64,000 nucleotides of DNA from contig JBJXEW010000025.1 of assembly GCA_046156035.1 (NCBI GenBank), positions 62,001 to 126,000 on the forward strand, written 5' to 3'. Under the pieces are notes generated by a model. That model worked only from the letters and a program-made list of their open reading frames with translations, was not told where the DNA came from and made no database searches. Source of the DNA: JAEUIX01 sp046156035. Its GTDB lineage: Bacteria > Planctomycetota > Phycisphaerae > Phycisphaerales > UBA1924. The stretch's first letter is position 1. Each line of letters starts with the position of its first letter. A program made the translations under genes and the position numbers. Below are positions 18,782 to 30,200 of this stretch, in pieces.

Positions 18782-19281
18782 TTGGGCTGCTCGGGTGCGG
18801 GAGCAGGAGCGGGAACCGGCGCCGCGCCCGGCGGGTTGGCCGTCTCCGCCGGCGCTTCCCCCGCGCCGGTCCCGGCAGGTGGCGCGGCACCCGGCTCGGC
18901 AGCCGTCCCTTCGCCCGCCTTCGCCGCCCCAGCGCCCTCGACAGGCACGCCCGGCGCGCTCTCAACCTGTGGCGCAACAACCGGCGCACTGCGGGGCTTG
19001 ACGAAATACGTGAGTCCCACCGCCGTGGCGAGGTAGAACACAAACAGACCGATCGTTGCCACCGTCAGCGCGTCGCCCGTGCGCGTGCCGAAAGCGGTCT
19101 GGCCCGAGCCGGCACCGGACCCGAATGCGCCGGCCAATCCGCCACCCTGCGGACGCTGGATCAGCACCACCAGAATGAGCAAGAGGCACGCGAAAAGGAA
19201 GAGCACGGTCAGCGCCATCAGGCCGACGCTCGACCACTCCACCGCCAATGTTTGCGTTATGTTCGTGCTCAATACGTTCAT
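18778..19281 (-). CDS. secG: Preprotein translocase subunit SecG with extended C-terminus
   Basis: The N-terminal 80 residues fit SecG: two membrane helices (VGLMALTVLFLFACLLLILV and ALTVATIGLFVFYLATAVG) flanking the typical cytoplasmic loop VLIQRPQGGGLAGAFG and TAFGTRTGD. ATG at 19281 is preferred (GGAG upstream); the frame opens at 19323. After the second helix there is about 70 residues of Pro/Ala/Glu-rich low complexity, not found in short SecG proteins but seen in some planctomycete-type homologs as far as I recall. Role: accessory subunit of the SecYEG channel. Confidence 0.92.
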   Translation of the reverse strand: MNVLSTNITQTLAVEWSSVGLMALTVLFLFACLLLILVVLIQRPQGGGLAGAFGSGAGSGQTAFGTRTGDALTVATIGLFVFYLATAVGLTYFVKPRSAPVVAPQVESAPGVPVEGAGAAKAGEGTAAEPGAAPPAGTGAGEAPAETANPPGAAPVPAPAPAPEQPK

Positions 19282-19459
19282 GCCTGCCTGCTCCGCAAGT
19301 CGCCCACCTCTCCATGAATCCACGGTCCACGGGGGGAGAACGCAAGTCTAGGGGGCGGCGTACTCCCTCGGCGGAGTTCTGCCGATAGACCCAGACGAAT
19401 ACCATCTGCCCGCGCTCGTCAACGGTCACCCGCGCGGCTTTCCTTCCGGAGTCCTCACC

Positions 19460-20392
19460 ATGCTTCGCCGGCCTTCACTCTCTCTCCTGTGCATCTCAGC
19501 CCTTGTGGCCCCCTCCGCCCTCGGCCAGGTCACCGCGCCGGTTCCGGAGAAGCCCAAGCCGACACCCGAGTGGACCCCGCCGCCCAAAGCGCCGCCCGTC
19601 AAGCCCAAAGACGACGTCGTTCCCAACCCCGACGAGGTGCCCGCCAAGGTCTCTGTGCTCGTGCGTGATGAAGCGGGCAATATCCAGTACCTGAGCGATC
19701 CGGCCAACGAGGTCGCCGCGTTGAAGGTCGCTGATTCAGCGTCCATCCAGCGGCGCGAGGCCACGCGCGCCGTCGTAGCGCTGCGGAAGACGCAGGTGCA
19801 GCAGGTGCTGTCGCGCCTGGCCGACAACGCCTTCCAGGTGCGCTCGGGCGTGAAGGCACTCGGCACCAGCCCCGCCAACGCGACCGACGAGCAGCACGAC
19901 GCGGTGAAGACCGCACTCGACGTGCTGGTGATGCGCTTCGATCTCGTCGAGCAACTCCGCCAGAAGGATGCGCTCAGCAAGCCTCAACTCGTGAAGGTCA
20001 ATGAGGCCGTCGCCGAGTACCAGCGAGAGATCAACAAGGCCGCGCGGGCCAAGTTTCCCCCCAACGATGCCGACGGCATCAAGAAAGTGGCCCGCTGGCA
20101 CGCGACCCGCAGCAACACGCTCGAGGCCATCCGCGAACTGAACGTGCTCCTCGTCCGCGTCGCCGAGCGCTGGGACAAGGTCAAGCCCGCCCTCGCCATG
20201 ACCGCCGCCCAAGCCAAACTCATCGCCGATGCCGAGGCCAAGGTGGCCGAGGCCAGCACGCCCGCCGAGAAGGCCGACGCGATGGCCGTCGTCCTCGAAC
20301 AACTCTCCGGCCAGCAGCGCAAGGTCGCCCTCACCGCCGTCACCGATGAACTCCCCGAGGGGGAGAAGGCCGAAACCTTCCGCGGCAAGTAG
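19460..20392 (+). CDS. Secreted helical protein of unknown function
   Basis: A 310-residue protein with a signal peptide (LLCISALVAPSALGQ) followed by a Pro/Lys-rich segment (residues 25-55) and then an alpha-helical, charged region (EVAALKVADSASIQRREATR, DVLVMRFDLVEQLRQKD) that may form coiled coils. No family is recognised. A purine-rich AAGGGG-type site is not obvious upstream; the ATG at 19460 gives the complete signal sequence. It converges with lysS, 81 bp apart. Confidence 0.7.
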   Translation: MLRRPSLSLLCISALVAPSALGQVTAPVPEKPKPTPEWTPPPKAPPVKPKDDVVPNPDEVPAKVSVLVRDEAGNIQYLSDPANEVAALKVADSASIQRREATRAVVALRKTQVQQVLSRLADNAFQVRSGVKALGTSPANATDEQHDAVKTALDVLVMRFDLVEQLRQKDALSKPQLVKVNEAVAEYQREINKAARAKFPPNDADGIKKVARWHATRSNTLEAIRELNVLLVRVAERWDKVKPALAMTAAQAKLIADAEAKVAEASTPAEKADAMAVVLEQLSGQQRKVALTAVTDELPEGEKAETFRGK

Positions 20393-20473
20393 GCCGCAAC
20401 CCCAACACGCTGCATGGCCGTGGCACCCGGCGCACGCGCAGTGCCTCCCTGCCTTCCTCGTGCCCGCCGCTCT

Positions 20474-22078
<1,605 letters not shown>

Positions 22079-22171
22079 GAAGGCCGCATGGTAGTGGTGT
22101 GCGTCCGTTGAAAGCCGTCCCGGCACGCTGAATAGCATCCTCAAGCAGGCTGGCCTGAAGGATCAGGGCAC

Positions 22172-22432
22172 ATGAAATACGCCATCGTCATCGAACGCGG
22201 CACACGCAACTACTCCGCCTTTGTTCCCGACCTTCCCGGGTGCATCGCCACGGGCGCAACCATCCCCGTCCTCCGCAAGAACGTCCGCGAAGCCATCTCG
22301 TTCCATCTTGACGGCCTGCGCGAGGACGGGCTCCCGGTCCCCAAGCCCGCCGCAAGGGCCGAGTACGTCTCGCCCCCCCGTCGCACCCCGCTGCCGCGCC
22401 CGGCCCGGCGTGCGGGTCGGCCGTTGCGATAA
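22172..22432 (+). CDS. HicB-family protein (solitary)
   Basis: An 86-residue protein whose first 65 residues match the HicB antitoxin partial RNase H fold: MKYAIVIERG, NYSAFVPDLPGCIATG, VREAISFHLDGLREDGLP. The usual small HicA toxin (about 60-80 residues, dsRBD fold) is not found on either side, so this is an orphan. The last 20 residues are Arg/Pro-rich and unlike family members, as if the original C-terminus had been replaced. It could be a relic of a toxin-antitoxin pair or an independent regulator. Confidence 0.85.
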   Translation: MKYAIVIERGTRNYSAFVPDLPGCIATGATIPVLRKNVREAISFHLDGLREDGLPVPKPAARAEYVSPPRRTPLPRPARRAGRPLR

Positions 22433-22568
22433 CGCGCACCCTGCCATTCCGGCATCCGTCCAGCGCCAAACCCCATCCCGCAAGCCTCGCATTCCGGCAC
22501 GCCACTTGCCCTTCTCCTGCTGACCCACGGGCCCGACAGCCGCGCAGGGTCAGGAAAAGGGGTTCGTC

Positions 22569-25385
22569 ATGCGTATGGATAAGTTCACGACCGCCGCGCA
22601 GCAGGCTCTGGCAGATGCCCAGAGCGATGCCCTCGGTCGCTCCAACCCGGAAGTGACCGGCCTCCACCTCCTCGCCGCGCTCCTGGCAGACCAGGAAAGT
22701 TCCGCACGCGCGATCCTCACCAAGGCCGGTGCCGATGCCGCCCGCGCCGCCTCCATCACCGCCACCGAACTCGGCCGTCTTCCCACCGTCACCAGCGGCA
22801 GCGGCAGCACCGGCCGCGCCCTCGTCGAAGTCCTCGCCAAGGCCGACGTGCTCGCCAAGAACATGGGCGACTCCGTTATCTCCGCCGAGCACGTCCTCCT
22901 GGCCCTCGCCGAAGTCGCCGGCCCCGCCAAAGAAGTTCTCTCCGTCAGCGGCGCATCGCGCAAGGCCATCGAAGCGGCCATCAAGCAGATCCGCGAGGCC
23001 TCGGGCGTGAAGAACGTTCACGACGCCGGCGCCGAGGGCCAGTTCGAGGCCCTCAAGAAATACGCCATCGACCTCACCGAGAAAGCCGCGGCGGGGAAGA
23101 TCGACCCCGTGATCGGGCGAGACGAAGAGATCCGCCGCACCATGCAGGTGCTCGGCCGCCGCACCAAGAACAACCCCGTCCTCATCGGCGAACCGGGCGT
23201 GGGCAAAACCGCCATCGTTGAAGGCCTCGCACTCCGCATCGTCAACGGCGACTGCCCCGAGAGCATGCGCGACCAGAAAGTGATGGCTCTCGACGTCGGC
23301 CAACTCCTCGCCGGCGCCAAGTTCCGCGGCGAGTTCGAGGAACGCCTCAAGGCCGTCCTCCGCGAAGTCACCGCCAGCAGCGGCCAGATCATCCTCTTCA
23401 TCGACGAACTCCACACCATCGTCGGCGCGGGCGCTGCCGAAGGCGCCGTCTCCGCCGGCAACCTCCTCAAGCCTGCACTCGCGCGTGGCGAACTCCGCTG
23501 CATCGGCGCCACCACCCTCGATGAATACCGCAAGCACATCGAGAAAGACCCCGCCTTCGAACGCCGCTTCCAGACCGTCTTCGTGGACCAACCAAGCGTC
23601 GAAGAAACCGTCGCCATCCTGCGCGGCCTCAAGCCCCGCTACGAGGCCCACCACGGCGTGCGCATCCTCGACGGCGCGATCCTCGCCGCCGCGCAACTCT
23701 CCAATCGCTACATCACCGAGCGCTTCCTCCCCGACAAAGCCATCGATCTGGTTGACGAAGCCGCCAGCCGCTTGCGCATCGAGAACGACTCCATGCCCAC
23801 GGCCCTCGATGAACTCCGCCGCAAGATCATGCAACTCGAAATCGAGCGCGAGGCGCTGCGGCTGGAGGCCGCAGAAATAACCAAAGGCCAAATGGCCAAA
23901 TTGCCAAATGAAGGCAAGGCCAGCACCAAATCCCAACTCGATCTCATCGAACGCCAACTCGCCGAACTCCAGGAGCAGAACCACGCCCTCACCGCGCGCT
24001 GGCAGGAAGAAAAGAAAGACCTCGACGCAGTCAAGAGCGTGAAGGCCCAGATCGACGCGAAGAAAACCCAGATGGACCAGGCCCAGCGCAAGGGCGACCT
24101 CGAAGCCGTCGCCCGCATCCAGTACGGCGAAGTGCGCGAACTCGACAAGCAACTCGCCGCGGCTGAAAAAGCCCTCGGCGACCGGCACGCCAAGGGCAAC
24201 GCCCTCGTCAAAGAAGTCGTCGACGCCGAGTCCATCGCGCAGGTCGTCGGCGCATGGACGGGCATCCCCGTCTCTCGCCTCGTCGAAGGCGAACGCGAAA
24301 AACTCATCCGCATGGAGACCCAACTCGCCAAGCGCGTGGTCGGCCAGGACGACGGCCTCAAGGCCGTCTCGGATGCCGTCCGCCGCGCCCGCAGCGGCCT
24401 CGGCGATCCGGCCCGCCCCATCGGTTCGTTCCTCTTCCTAGGCCCCACCGGCGTGGGCAAGACCGAAACCTGCCGCGCCCTCGCGGAGTTCCTCTTCGAC
24501 ACGCCAGACGCGATGGTCCGCATCGACATGAGCGAGTACATGGAGAAGCACTCCGTCTCACGTCTCATCGGCGCGCCCCCCGGCTACGTGGGTTACGAAG
24601 AAGGCGGCGCCCTCACCGAGGCCGTTCGCCGCCGCCCCTACGCGGTCATCCTGCTCGACGAGATCGAGAAGGCCCACCCGGACGTCTTCAACGTCCTCCT
24701 CCAAGTGCTCGACGACGGCCGCCTCACCGACGGCCAAGGCCGCACCGTGGATTTCAAGAACGCCATCATCGTCATGACCAGCAACTTCGGTTCCGCCATG
24801 ATCCAGGAACTCGCCGCCAGCGGCGCGGAAGACTGGGAGATCGACGCCGCCGTCCGCGACCTTCTCCGCCGCGGCGCGGCTGGCGCAGCCTCCAACGCCA
24901 TGAGCCAGTTGAACAAGGAACTCGCCAAGGCCGGCAAGAGCGGCAAGGCCCACAGCGGCGAAGATGCCGACGATGAGCACGCGGGCGTGATGTCGCCCAA
25001 AGTGGTCGAGGCCATCGTGCGCGCTCAGCAGGCCATGATGGGGGCCACGTTCCTGCGCCCCGAACTCCTCAACCGCATCGACGAGACCGTGGTCTTCCAC
25101 CAACTCAAGCGCGAGAACCTCGCGGCCATCGTGGACATCCAACTCGACCGCCTGCGCACGCGCCTGGCCGAGAAGCAAATCTCGCTCTCACTCACCGCCG
25201 AAGCGAAAAACTTCGTCGCCAGCGAAGGGTGGGACCCCGCCTTCGGTGCCCGGCCCCTCAAGCGCGTCATCCAGCAACGTATCGAGAACGCCCTCGCCAC
25301 GCGCCTCCTGCAAGGGCACTTCGTGGCCGGCGACACCGTCCTCATCGACGCCAAACGCGGCGGCCTGACCTTCGAAAAGGCGTAA
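22569..25385 (+). CDS. clpB: ATP-dependent disaggregase ClpB
   Basis: Hsp100 chaperone that reactivates aggregates with DnaK. Order: Clp N-domain (residues 1-150), AAA1 with Walker A GEPGVGKT at 207-214, coiled-coil middle domain (about 410-550), AAA2 with Walker A GPTGVGKT near 625 and RIDMSEYMEKHSV, then GARPLKRVIQQRIENALA. At 938 residues it is longer than the usual 860. Two extra segments explain this. One, residues about 436-451 in the middle domain (DNA 23875-23925), is encoded by a dispersed repeat. The other, about 45 Lys/Asp-rich residues near 765-815, lies between the AAA2 SNFGSAMIQE and FLRPELLNRIDE. AAAAGGGG precedes the start ATG. No CIRCE element or other heat-shock site is seen upstream. 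Confidence 0.95.
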   Translation: MRMDKFTTAAQQALADAQSDALGRSNPEVTGLHLLAALLADQESSARAILTKAGADAARAASITATELGRLPTVTSGSGSTGRALVEVLAKADVLAKNMGDSVISAEHVLLALAEVAGPAKEVLSVSGASRKAIEAAIKQIREASGVKNVHDAGAEGQFEALKKYAIDLTEKAAAGKIDPVIGRDEEIRRTMQVLGRRTKNNPVLIGEPGVGKTAIVEGLALRIVNGDCPESMRDQKVMALDVGQLLAGAKFRGEFEERLKAVLREVTASSGQIILFIDELHTIVGAGAAEGAVSAGNLLKPALARGELRCIGATTLDEYRKHIEKDPAFERRFQTVFVDQPSVEETVAILRGLKPRYEAHHGVRILDGAILAAAQLSNRYITERFLPDKAIDLVDEAASRLRIENDSMPTALDELRRKIMQLEIEREALRLEAAEITKGQMAKLPNEGKASTKSQLDLIERQLAELQEQNHALTARWQEEKKDLDAVKSVKAQIDAKKTQMDQAQRKGDLEAVARIQYGEVRELDKQLAAAEKALGDRHAKGNALVKEVVDAESIAQVVGAWTGIPVSRLVEGEREKLIRMETQLAKRVVGQDDGLKAVSDAVRRARSGLGDPARPIGSFLFLGPTGVGKTETCRALAEFLFDTPDAMVRIDMSEYMEKHSVSRLIGAPPGYVGYEEGGALTEAVRRRPYAVILLDEIEKAHPDVFNVLLQVLDDGRLTDGQGRTVDFKNAIIVMTSNFGSAMIQELAASGAEDWEIDAAVRDLLRRGAAGAASNAMSQLNKELAKAGKSGKAHSGEDADDEHAGVMSPKVVEAIVRAQQAMMGATFLRPELLNRIDETVVFHQLKRENLAAIVDIQLDRLRTRLAEKQISLSLTAEAKNFVASEGWDPAFGARPLKRVIQQRIENALATRLLQGHFVAGDTVLIDAKRGGLTFEKA
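23875..23925 (+). repeat. AAATGGCCAAAT-family repeat inside clpB
   Basis: This AT-rich stretch within clpB reads GGCCAAATGGCCAAATTGCC then AAATGAAGGCAAGG. It matches about 30 of 33 positions of the intergenic copy at 61297-61329. Related tracts lie at 47166-47272 and 50732-50772. Inside clpB it stays in frame and encodes roughly EITKGQMAKLPNEGKAS. Confidence 0.8.
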
Positions 25386-25390
25386 TTCCT

Positions 25391-25479
25391 TGTGCCACCG
25401 ACTCCGGAACATGCAGCCCGAACGTCAGTGAGGGCTTTTGTGCCACCGACTCCGGCTCGGCGGAGTCGGTGTCCGGCAC
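25391..25479 (+). repeat. Composite palindromic repeat between clpB and zinc-ribbon gene
   Basis: The segment contains GTGCCACCGACTCCGG twice (25392-25407 and 25440-25455). The second copy forms a hairpin, CACCGACTCCG-GCTCGG-CGGAGTCGGTG. Between the two copies sits a 30-nt unit (25408-25437) that recurs exactly at 25982-26011. The arrangement looks like one repeat inserted into another. It lies 5 nt after the clpB stop. Confidence 0.8.
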
Positions 25480-25504
25480 GGTCGTGCGCGCAGTAAAATG
25501 CGCC

Positions 25505-26005
25505 GTGAAGCCCCACCCGCGAATCCGCAAGGCCGTGAAGTGGGGCGGACTGGTCGCGACCTTGCTTCTCACGGTCGCGTGGATTGGGAGCGGGTGGCAG
25601 CACCTTTCGTGGCACTCTCAGTTCGACCACCCCATGACCTATGTAGGGCATCAGGTCATTGTCTCGCTCGATGGCGGCCAGATGGCCGTGTACGAACGGC
25701 TTTCGCCCTCGGGTGCGGTGTCTTATTTGGGGGGGCATTGGGCGCGCTTTACGGGGCCGTTCAACTGGTGGTTCGGCACTGTGTACACATCGCGCCGCTA
25801 CGGACTTGCCATCCCGATTTGGTTGCTCGTCCTCCCCGTCCTCATCCCCACCGCCCTCGCCTGGCGTCTCGACCACGTCGCCCGCCGCCGCGCTCGCATC
25901 GGCGCGTGCCCCACGTGCGGCTACGACCGCCGCGGCATCGCCGCCACCGTCGCCTGCCCCGAGTGCGGCACGCCGTCCTCAAACATGCAGCCCGAACGTC
26001 AGTGA
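25505..26005 (+). CDS. Membrane protein with C-terminal zinc ribbon
   Basis: Unknown function, about 166 residues. GTG at 25505 (VKPHPRIRKAVKW) is chosen because everything further upstream is repeat sequence; no ribosome-binding site is obvious. It has an N-terminal helix (WGGLVATLLLTVAWIGSG), a periplasmic-type domain with Trp-rich segments, a second helix (LAIPIWLLVLPVLIPTALAW), and a cytoplasmic double CxxC zinc ribbon (CPTCGYDRRG, CPECGT). The last residues, NMQPERQ, are encoded by the repeat at 25982-26011, which also supplies the TGA. It belongs with the genes at 36545 and 48043. Confidence 0.7.
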   Translation: MKPHPRIRKAVKWGGLVATLLLTVAWIGSGWQHLSWHSQFDHPMTYVGHQVIVSLDGGQMAVYERLSPSGAVSYLGGHWARFTGPFNWWFGTVYTSRRYGLAIPIWLLVLPVLIPTALAWRLDHVARRRARIGACPTCGYDRRGIAATVACPECGTPSSNMQPERQ

Positions 26006-26067
26006 GGGCTTCTTTCGGTGGCCGGCCAACGCCACCTGAGCCCTCGCTCACGCTCGGGCTGCATGTT
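25982..26067 (+). repeat. Inverted palindromic repeat at the end of the zinc-ribbon gene
   Basis: Left arm 25982-26011 starts AACATGCAGCCCGAACGTCA and right arm 26039-26067 is its near-perfect reverse complement (…CTCGGGCTGCATGTT). The left arm equals 25408-25437. The pair can fold into a long hairpin with a 27-nt loop. This resembles short mobile repeats common between planctomycete genes. The left arm carries the gene's stop codon. Confidence 0.85.
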
Positions 26068-26157
26068 GGCAACGCACGGTCCGCCGCGCTCCCCACCCCC
26101 GCGCAAAGTTCTTGTAAGCACTTTCGCTCCCTCCCCCCGGCGCGGTAGGCTCTCGCC

Positions 26158-27177
26158 ATGACCACTCCTCAACCCCACGACCCCCCAGCCCCCGCCCTGT
26201 CCCGCCGCGACGCCCTCAAACTCTCCGCCCTCGCGGCAGGCGCTGCCGGTGCCGCGGCTCTGGGCCTTGCACCCACCGCCCGCCCCGCACGCGCGGCCAC
26301 ACTCGCCGCTCCGCCCGCGCCCACCCGCTCCCTCCGCATCGCCCACCTCACCGATCCGCACATCCAGCCCGAGCGCCGTGCCGCGGCCGGTGTCGCCGCG
26401 TGCCTCGCGCACGTGCAGGCACTCGCAGACAAGCCCGCCCTCATCCTCACCGGCGGCGACCTCATCATGGATTCCTTCGACACAGGCCTCGATCGGGCCA
26501 AACTCCAGTGGGACCTCTGGCTCAAAACCTTCAAAGACCACTGCAACCTCCCCCTCCACCACACGCTGGGCAACCACGACTCGTGGGGCTGGAACAAGTC
26601 CAAGTCCGGCACCACCGGCAGCGAGCCCGGCTGGGGCAAGCGCCTCGCCATCGACACGCTGGGCCTTCCAAACTCGTACCACAGTTTCACGCAGCGCGGC
26701 TGGAAGTTCATCGTGCTCGACAGCACCTTCCCCGATGGCGACGGCTACATCGCCCGCCTTGATGACCAGCAGTTCGAGTGGCTGACCGGCGAACTCGCGG
26801 CCACACCGCCCGCCACGCCCGTGCTCATCTGCTCGCACATGCCCATCCTCACCGCCACGGCCCTGCTCACCGAGAAGCCCGAAGTCTCCCTCCAGCGCTC
26901 CATCCCCGCCGGCTTCATGCACGTGGATGCCAAGCGCCTCGTGCGGCTCTTCGCCAAGCACCCCAACGTGAAACTCTGCCTCAGCGGCCACATCCACGAG
27001 GTGGACCGTGTGGACTTCCAGGGCGTCACCTACTTCTGCGACGGGGCCGTGAGCGGCAGTTGGTGGAAGGGCCCCAACAACACCTGCCACGAGGGCTACG
27101 CCGTGCTCGACCTGTTCGATGACGGCACCTTCCGCCGCGACTACATCCCGTATGGCTGGAAGGCCGACCCGGCGTGA
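26158..27177 (+). CDS. Tat-exported calcineurin-like metallophosphoesterase
   Basis: A 339-residue exported phosphoesterase. The N-terminus has a twin-arginine signal (LSRRDALKLSALAAGAA) and a cleavage-like RPARAA. Metal-binding blocks occur in the expected order: D66/H68 in LTDPH, GGD ending at D101, GNHD (D141), a His in ICSHMP, and GHIH near residue 280. This suggests a dinuclear metal centre acting on phosphomonoesters or diesters outside the cytoplasm; the substrate is unknown. Its stop is followed after 1 nt by the 46-bp repeat copy B. It runs toward mfd (convergent). Confidence 0.9.
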   Translation: MTTPQPHDPPAPALSRRDALKLSALAAGAAGAAALGLAPTARPARAATLAAPPAPTRSLRIAHLTDPHIQPERRAAAGVAACLAHVQALADKPALILTGGDLIMDSFDTGLDRAKLQWDLWLKTFKDHCNLPLHHTLGNHDSWGWNKSKSGTTGSEPGWGKRLAIDTLGLPNSYHSFTQRGWKFIVLDSTFPDGDGYIARLDDQQFEWLTGELAATPPATPVLICSHMPILTATALLTEKPEVSLQRSIPAGFMHVDAKRLVRLFAKHPNVKLCLSGHIHEVDRVDFQGVTYFCDGAVSGSWWKGPNNTCHEGYAVLDLFDDGTFRRDYIPYGWKADPA

Positions 27178-27178
27178 G

Positions 27179-27224
27179 CGTGGCCTTGAAGCCCCCTCCC
27201 AGAGGGAGGGGGTGGGGGGTGGGC
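27179..27224 (+). repeat. 46-bp dispersed repeat with hairpin (copy B)
   Basis: Identical to 14274-14319 over 46 nt. It begins one base after the TGA of the phosphoesterase and contains CCCCCTCCC-AGA-GGGAGGGGG. The convergent mfd gene ends 35 nt beyond it, so it may serve as a 3'-end element for the left-hand gene. Confidence 0.85.
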
Positions 27225-27258
27225 GAGGTCTTGTTCACCCAACGTCTGTCGCGTGCCA

Positions 27259-30200
27259 TCACACACCCGCCAACCTCTTCCTCAAAATCAAACTCAACGT
27301 CCCCGCCTCCAAGGCCGCCTTGTTCTCCGGCCGAAAGTACACCTGCGCGGGCCCGTTCCTTTCCACGGGCGCAAGCGCTGTGGCCGTGCCCCGTGCCGCG
27401 GGCGGCTTCGTGAAGCACGCCACCAGGTCCGCAGGCCGCTCCGTCAGAAACACCACATCCGGCCCGCGCACCGCCACCGAACGCACGCCCAGCGCCCGCG
27501 CCAGCACACGCACCCCCGCAAGGTCTAACAGCCGCTGCATCGCTTTGGGCGGCTTGCCGTATGCCTGCTCAAGGTCCGTGCGCGCCTTGGTCAGTTCCTC
27601 CGCCGTCGCGGCCGTGCTCAGCCTGCGATACGCATCCAGCCGCCTCGAATCCGCCGGGATGTACCCGCGCGGTATCGCCCCCGATAGGCCGATCTCCACG
27701 TTCGTTTCATTCGGCGTCGCCACCACCTCGTTCTTCAACTCGCGCACGGCCCGGTCCAGCAACTGGCAGTACATCTCATACCCCACGCTGGCGATGTGCC
27801 CGCTCTGCTCCGGCCCCAGAATGTTCCCGGCCCCGCGAATCTCCAGGTCGCGCATGGCGATCTTGAACCCCGCCCCAAGCATGGAGAACTGCTCCACGGC
27901 CTTCAGCCGCAACAGCGCCTGCTCCTTCAGCGGGCGGCTCTCCGGTTGAAGCAAGTAGCAATACGCCCGGTGCTTGCTCCGCCCCACGCGCCCCCGCAAC
28001 TGGTGCAGGTCCGCCAGCCCGAACCGGTCCGCATCATCAATCACCATGGTGTTGGCCGTGGCGATGTCAATCCCGCTCTCGATGATCGTGGTGCTCACGA
28101 GGATGTCCGCCTCGCGGCGCATGAACTTCAGCATCACCTCTTCCAGTTCATCATCGGGCATCTGCCCATGCCCCACCACCACGCGCACATCCGGAAAGCC
28201 CGCATCAAACGCGAGTTTGCGCACATCGTCCGCCCGCGAGAGAATGTCAAACACCCGGTTGTGCACCCAGTACACCTGCCCATCACGCGAGAGTTCCCGC
28301 GCAATCGCCGCCTTCATCCTCGTCGCGTTGAAGGGGATCACCTCGGTCACCACCGCCCGTCGGTCCGCCGGGGCGCTCGTGAGGTTCGAGATATCCCGCA
28401 GCCCCAGCATGCTCATGTGCAGCGTCCGCGGGATCGGCGTGGCCGAGAGCGTCAGCACATCCGCCGTCATCCGCAGCGCCAAGAGCCGCTCCTTGTGCTC
28501 CACGCCAAACCGCTGCTCCTCATCGATAATCACCACGCCCAGGTCCGCGAACCGCACATCCTTCGACAGCAGCCGGTGCGTGCCGATCACCACATCCACC
28601 TGCCCCGTCCCCGCCATCTCCAGCGTCTCGCGCACCTCCGCATCACTCTTGAACCGCGACACCGAGCGCACCTTGAACGGGTAATCCCTAAACCGCAGGC
28701 TGAACGTCCGCTCGTGCTGCTCCGCCAGCACCGTCGTCGGCACCAGCACCGCCACCTGTTTCCCAAACTCCGCGGCCTTGAACGCCGCACGAATCGCCAC
28801 CTCCGTCTTCCCATACCCAACATCGCCGCACAACAGCCGGTCCATCGGCCGCGCCTTGGCCATGTCCTTCTTGATCTCCGCAATCGCCGCCAACTGGTCC
28901 TCAGTCTCCTCAAACGGAAACTCGGCCTCAAACTCCTTCTGCCACGCCGTGTCCGCCGGATACCTGATCCCCGGCAGGTGCTCCCGCGCCGCCCGCACAC
29001 GCAGCAACTCCGCGGCAAGGTCTTTCACACCCTCGCTCACGCGCTCCTTCTGGTTCCGCCACCTGTTCCCGCCCAACGTCGAGAGTTGCGGCCTGCCGCG
29101 CCCCGCACCACCACTCCCCCCACCCACATACTTCTGCACGAGCGCCACCTTCATCGCCGGCACGTGCAACTTCGCGCCACCCTCAAACTCCAGCGTCAGG
29201 TACTCCTCCAGGTCATCCTCACCCTTCTCCGCCGCCTTCTCCTCCGCTGCGCCCTTCCCCGGCCGCGCCGTCGCGATCTGCTTCAAGCGCGCCTCCACGC
29301 TCGCCCCACCCGCCCCCCCCACCTCCCACGGCTTCATGAACTTCAGCCCGCTGAACCGCGCAATCCCGTGGTCCGCGTGCACCACATAGTCCCCCACCTC
29401 CAGATCCAAAAACGCGTCCATCGCGCGGCTGCCGCGCACGCGCCGCGACCGCGCCCGCCCCGTCACCCCCGGCCGCTGCAACAACTCGTGATACGGCAGC
29501 ACAAGCGTGCCCCCCGGCCCGCCCGTCCCCCCCACGCTCCCCTCCCACACAAACCCCGCGTGCAGCACACCCACGACCGCTTCCACCCCGTGCGCCGCAC
29601 CCGCCGAACCACCCTCCCCTGCCTCACCCGCCCCAAACTCCCTCAGCAACTCACCCAGCCGCTGCCGCTCACCCGGCGTGCCGCAGACCACCACCACCCG
29701 CATCGGCGGCCCGCCGCCCTCGCTCCGACTCATCTGCGCAATCTCGCCCACCGCCTTGCCCACATCCTCCGGCAGAGGCGGCACCGCCCTCACCGGCAAC
29801 TCCACCAGCGTCCCCTCCTGTCCCGCGGCATACGGCGCGTAATGACTCACCTCCACAAACCCCGCCAGCCGCTCACGCGCCAGTTTCATCACCGCCGGCG
29901 GCCCGAACACGCCGCGCGTGTCCGTGCACCGCTCCCAATACCCCCGTGCCTGCTCCGTCACCTCCATCATCTCGTGCACCACGCACACCGCGCCCCTCCC
30001 GACCAACTCCAAGAGGTTCACCGGCGCCTCATCGCCGCGCACAAGTTCCGGCTTCGCGGCCACCAGTTGCACGCCCGCCACGCTCCGGTCCACCGCCATG
30101 CTCGCGACATCAATCTCGCTCACACGCTCGATCTGGTCGCCGAAAAAATCCAGCCGCACCGGCGCACCCGTTGAAATCACCCCGCCTTCCGCCCCCTCAA

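Noticed and set aside
22433..22568. CIRCE or heat-shock promoter before clpB
   Set aside because: No TTAGCACTC-type inverted repeat or clear heat-shock consensus was found.
27796..30174. 792-codon plus-strand ORF
   Set aside because: Antisense shadow of mfd, which has all its motifs.
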